Part shown: positions 28,881-31,204 of the stretch, in pieces
How the letters are laid out: the number at the start of each line of letters is the position of its first letter
Numbering within the stretch: the first letter of the stretch is position 1
Assembly (NCBI GenBank): GCA_043802865.1
Contig: JAZDKQ010000017.1
Span: forward strand, 1 to 31,204
Length of the DNA: 31,204 nucleotides
Reading direction: 5' to 3'
Source: JAPLXD01 sp043802865
GTDB lineage: Bacteria > Patescibacteriota > Minisyncoccia > Moranbacterales > UBA11712
Translations under genes and position numbers: made by a program
The notes under the pieces: generated by a model
Seen by the model: only the letters and a program-made list of their open reading frames with translations
Told to the model about the DNA's origin: nothing
The model's database searches: none

Positions 28881-30536
28881 GATGAGGGGAGTGAAATAGA
28901 ACTGAAACCATATGCTTACGAAGAGTTGGAGTGGGCCCCAGGCCCATGACAGCGTGCTTTTTGCAGAACGAGCCAACGAGTTAATTTTATGCGGCAAGCC
29001 TAAATGGCGTGAACCATGAAGGCGTAGTGAAAGCGAGCCGTAACTGGCGACCAGTCGCATGGATTAGACCCGAAGCCGGGCGAGCTACATATGAGCAGGG
29101 TGAACGCGGAGTAAAATCCGCGGGAGGTCCGAACCCACGCGCCGTTCAATACGCGGGGATGACTTGTGTGTAGAGGAGAAATTCCAATCGAGCTCGGCCA
29201 TAGCTGGTTCTTCCCGAAATAGCTTGAGGGCTAGCGTCGGGTAATTGATCGCGGGAGGTAGAGCACTGAATGAGGGATCGTGGAGCAATCCTAGGTCTCT
29301 CAACCAAACTCCGAATGCCTGATGATTTTATCCCGACAGTCAGAGCGTGGGGGCTAAGCTCCATATTCAAAAAGGAAACAGCCTAGATCGCCGTCTAAGG
29401 TCCCAAAATCTATGTTAAGTGGGTAAGGAAGTGAAGTCTCACAGACACCTAGGAGGTTGGCTCAGAAGCAGCCATCCTTTAAAGAGTGCGTAACAGCTCA
29501 CTAGTCCAGAGATTTCGCGCCGAAAATTCAACGGGGCTAAACATAGTACCGAAGACGCGGGCTCCATATTGGAGCGGTAGGGAAGTGTTCCAAGTGCAGT
29601 GAAGCCAAAGGTGTGAGCCATGGTGGAGCGCTTGGAAGTAAGAATGTTGGCATGAGTAACCGCAATGTGAGTGAGATCCTCACACGCCGAAAGTCCAAGG
29701 TTTCCTGGGCAATGTCGATCAACCCAGGGTTAGGCGGTCCTAAGGCGAGGCCGAAAGGCGTAGTCGATGGACAGCCGGTTAATATTCCGGCCCCGCAATA
29801 TTATTCGATGGAGCGACGTATCCTAGTAGTCATTGCCCCTTATTGGATTGGGGTAGGCGTGCTTAGGGTGTTCTTTTGGCAAATCCGGAGAGCGCAAGCC
29901 CAAGGCATGACTGGAAGCTCCGCTTCGGTGGAGTGAACGATGATGAGCAGGGTATCAGGAAAAACTTCTAAGGTTAATAATATTGCGTCCGTACTTAAAA
30001 CCGACACAGGTGGACTGGTAGAGTATACTAAGGCGAACGGGAGAACCCTCGTTAAGGAACTCGGCAAAACAACTAGACGTAACTTCGGAACATGTCTCGC
30101 CCGACGCAAGTCGGGCCGCAGTTAAAGATTTCAAGCGACTGTTTATCAAAAACACAAGTCTATGCAAACCCGCAAGGGGACGTATATGGGCTGACACCTG
30201 ACCAGTGCCGGAACGTTAACGGGAGCGGTGCAAGCCAATCCCCGAAGCGCCGGTGAACGTCAGCGATAACTATAATCGTTCTAAGGTAGCGAAATTCCTT
30301 GTCAGGTAAGTTCTGACCCGCATCAAAGGTGTAACGACTTGAAAACTGTCTCAACGAGGGACCCGGTGAAATCGCAATGGCAGTGAAGATGCTGCCGACC
30401 TACGGCAAGACGAAAAGACCCCGTGGAGCTTTACTACAACTTGGTATTGGGTTGTGATTTTGGCTGCCTAGTATAGGTGGGAGGCTTTGAAACCTCGATT
30501 TCGGTCGAGGCGGAGCCGCCAGTGTAATACCACCCT

Positions 30537-30779
30537 GCTGAGCTTGCAATTCTAACCCTGGTCTGTTAGTTGAATTATAAGCGCTGTTTTGGCGCTTGAA
30601 ATTGCGTCGCTCGCTCTAAATGAAAGTTGACTTTCATTTGTGAGCTCGCTAGCAATTATAGAAATGTAATCAATTAATGGTATTCAGACGAGTAAAGAAT
30701 TCACAAGTGAGTATCATTAATGATGATTATTTTTACTATGCCCAAATATAATTCAGCTACCAGACCGGGGACAGTGCCT
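30537..30779 (+). other. Expanded helix 79 region of 23S rRNA
   Basis: Between ACCACCC and GGTGGGTAG, E. coli has about 53 bases; here there are about 243. The extra sequence holds several hairpins, such as AAATGAAAGT-TG-ACTTTCATTT (30618-30639) and GCGCT-GTTTT-GGCGC, in AT-rich DNA. No ORF with a ribosome binding site is seen. It looks like a structured expansion or a coding-free IVS. Confidence 0.65.
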
Positions 30780-30976
30780 GGTGGGTAGTTTGACTGGGGC
30801 GGTCGCCTCCCAAAATGTAACGGAGGCGTTTACAAAGGTTGGCTAGGTCCGGATGGAAATCGGGCTGATAGCGCAAACGCACAAGCCAGCTTTACTGGAA
30901 GACAAATCAGTCGACCAGTCACGAAAGTGGAAGTTAGTGAACCGACCATCGCTTATAGGAGCGTGGAAGATCATCA

Positions 30977-31009
<33 letters not shown>

Positions 31010-31035
31010 CCTCCCAAGAGTCCACATCGACGGAG

Positions 31036-31095
<60 letters not shown>

Positions 31096-31204
31096 TGGCT
31101 GTTCGCCAATTAAAGCGGTACGCGAGCTGGGTTCAAACCGTCGTGAGACAGGTTGGTCTCTATCTGCTGTAGGCGTGATTGCTTGAGGGGAGTCTTCTCT
31201 AGTA

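Noticed and set aside
29613..29936. Open reading frames of 60-107 codons inside the 23S rRNA gene
   Set aside because: They overlap highly conserved rRNA positions, have no ribosome binding sites and resemble no protein; only the ORF in the 28002-28352 insert lies outside conserved rRNA.

Overview
The window looks like a chromosomal segment of a small-genome bacterium, most likely a Candidate Phyla Radiation (Patescibacteria) member. This is an inference from gene content and style: housekeeping genes are packed in short operons, the SMC protein is unusually short, the 23S rRNA gene stands apart from 16S and carries large insertions, and short palindromic repeats sit between and inside genes. 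TGA works as a stop (for example in ATGA start/stop overlaps), so the code is the standard one and not the UGA-glycine code of Gracilibacteria/Absconditabacteria.

Layout. 70-628 (minus strand): a frameshifted SAM-dependent methyltransferase. 725-1420: an MscS-type TM-helix membrane protein. 1564-4499: secA and a small basic protein. 4505-5120: a REP-like palindromic repeat followed by a RAYT-type Y1 transposase with a second repeat copy inside its coding sequence. 5204-8246: a hypothetical protein, tyrS, a MITE-like repeat, nusB, a foldback repeat and rnc. 8262-10604: an smc-like gene with no recognisable hinge. 10662-12475: rpsP (frameshifted), a KhpA-type KH protein and trmD, which is the conserved rpsP-KH-trmD order without rimM. 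12472-19589: a cell-wall block, ftsW-murG-patatin-murC-two hypotheticals-asparagine-synthase-like-murB. 19617-23180: a saccharopine-dehydrogenase-like protein, a 39-residue membrane peptide, an agmatinase-family protein and a deoxyhypusine-synthase-family protein, probably a polyamine module. 23303-27440: hpf, DUF2207, yjbQ, a zinc-ribbon protein and mltG. 27451-31204: promoter, leader and the 23S rRNA gene, cut by the window end at the sarcin-ricin loop.

Two themes stand out. First, short palindromes of several families are read through in frame by coding genes (secA, the RAYT, trmD, murG, murB twice, probably the rpsP tail), much as Rickettsia palindromic elements are. Some intergenic repeats share stems or end motifs with the intragenic ones, and a REP-type transposase lies nearby. 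Second, the 23S rRNA gene carries a 351-base intervening sequence closed by a 19-bp stem, and this insert encodes a 68-residue zinc-ribbon protein with its own ribosome binding site. RNase III, the enzyme that normally excises such inserts, is encoded about 20 kb upstream.

The two frameshifts (rpsP and the methyltransferase) both fall in runs of 8-9 A. They are either assembly indels or transcriptional slippage sites; rpsP is normally essential, so its product must somehow be made.
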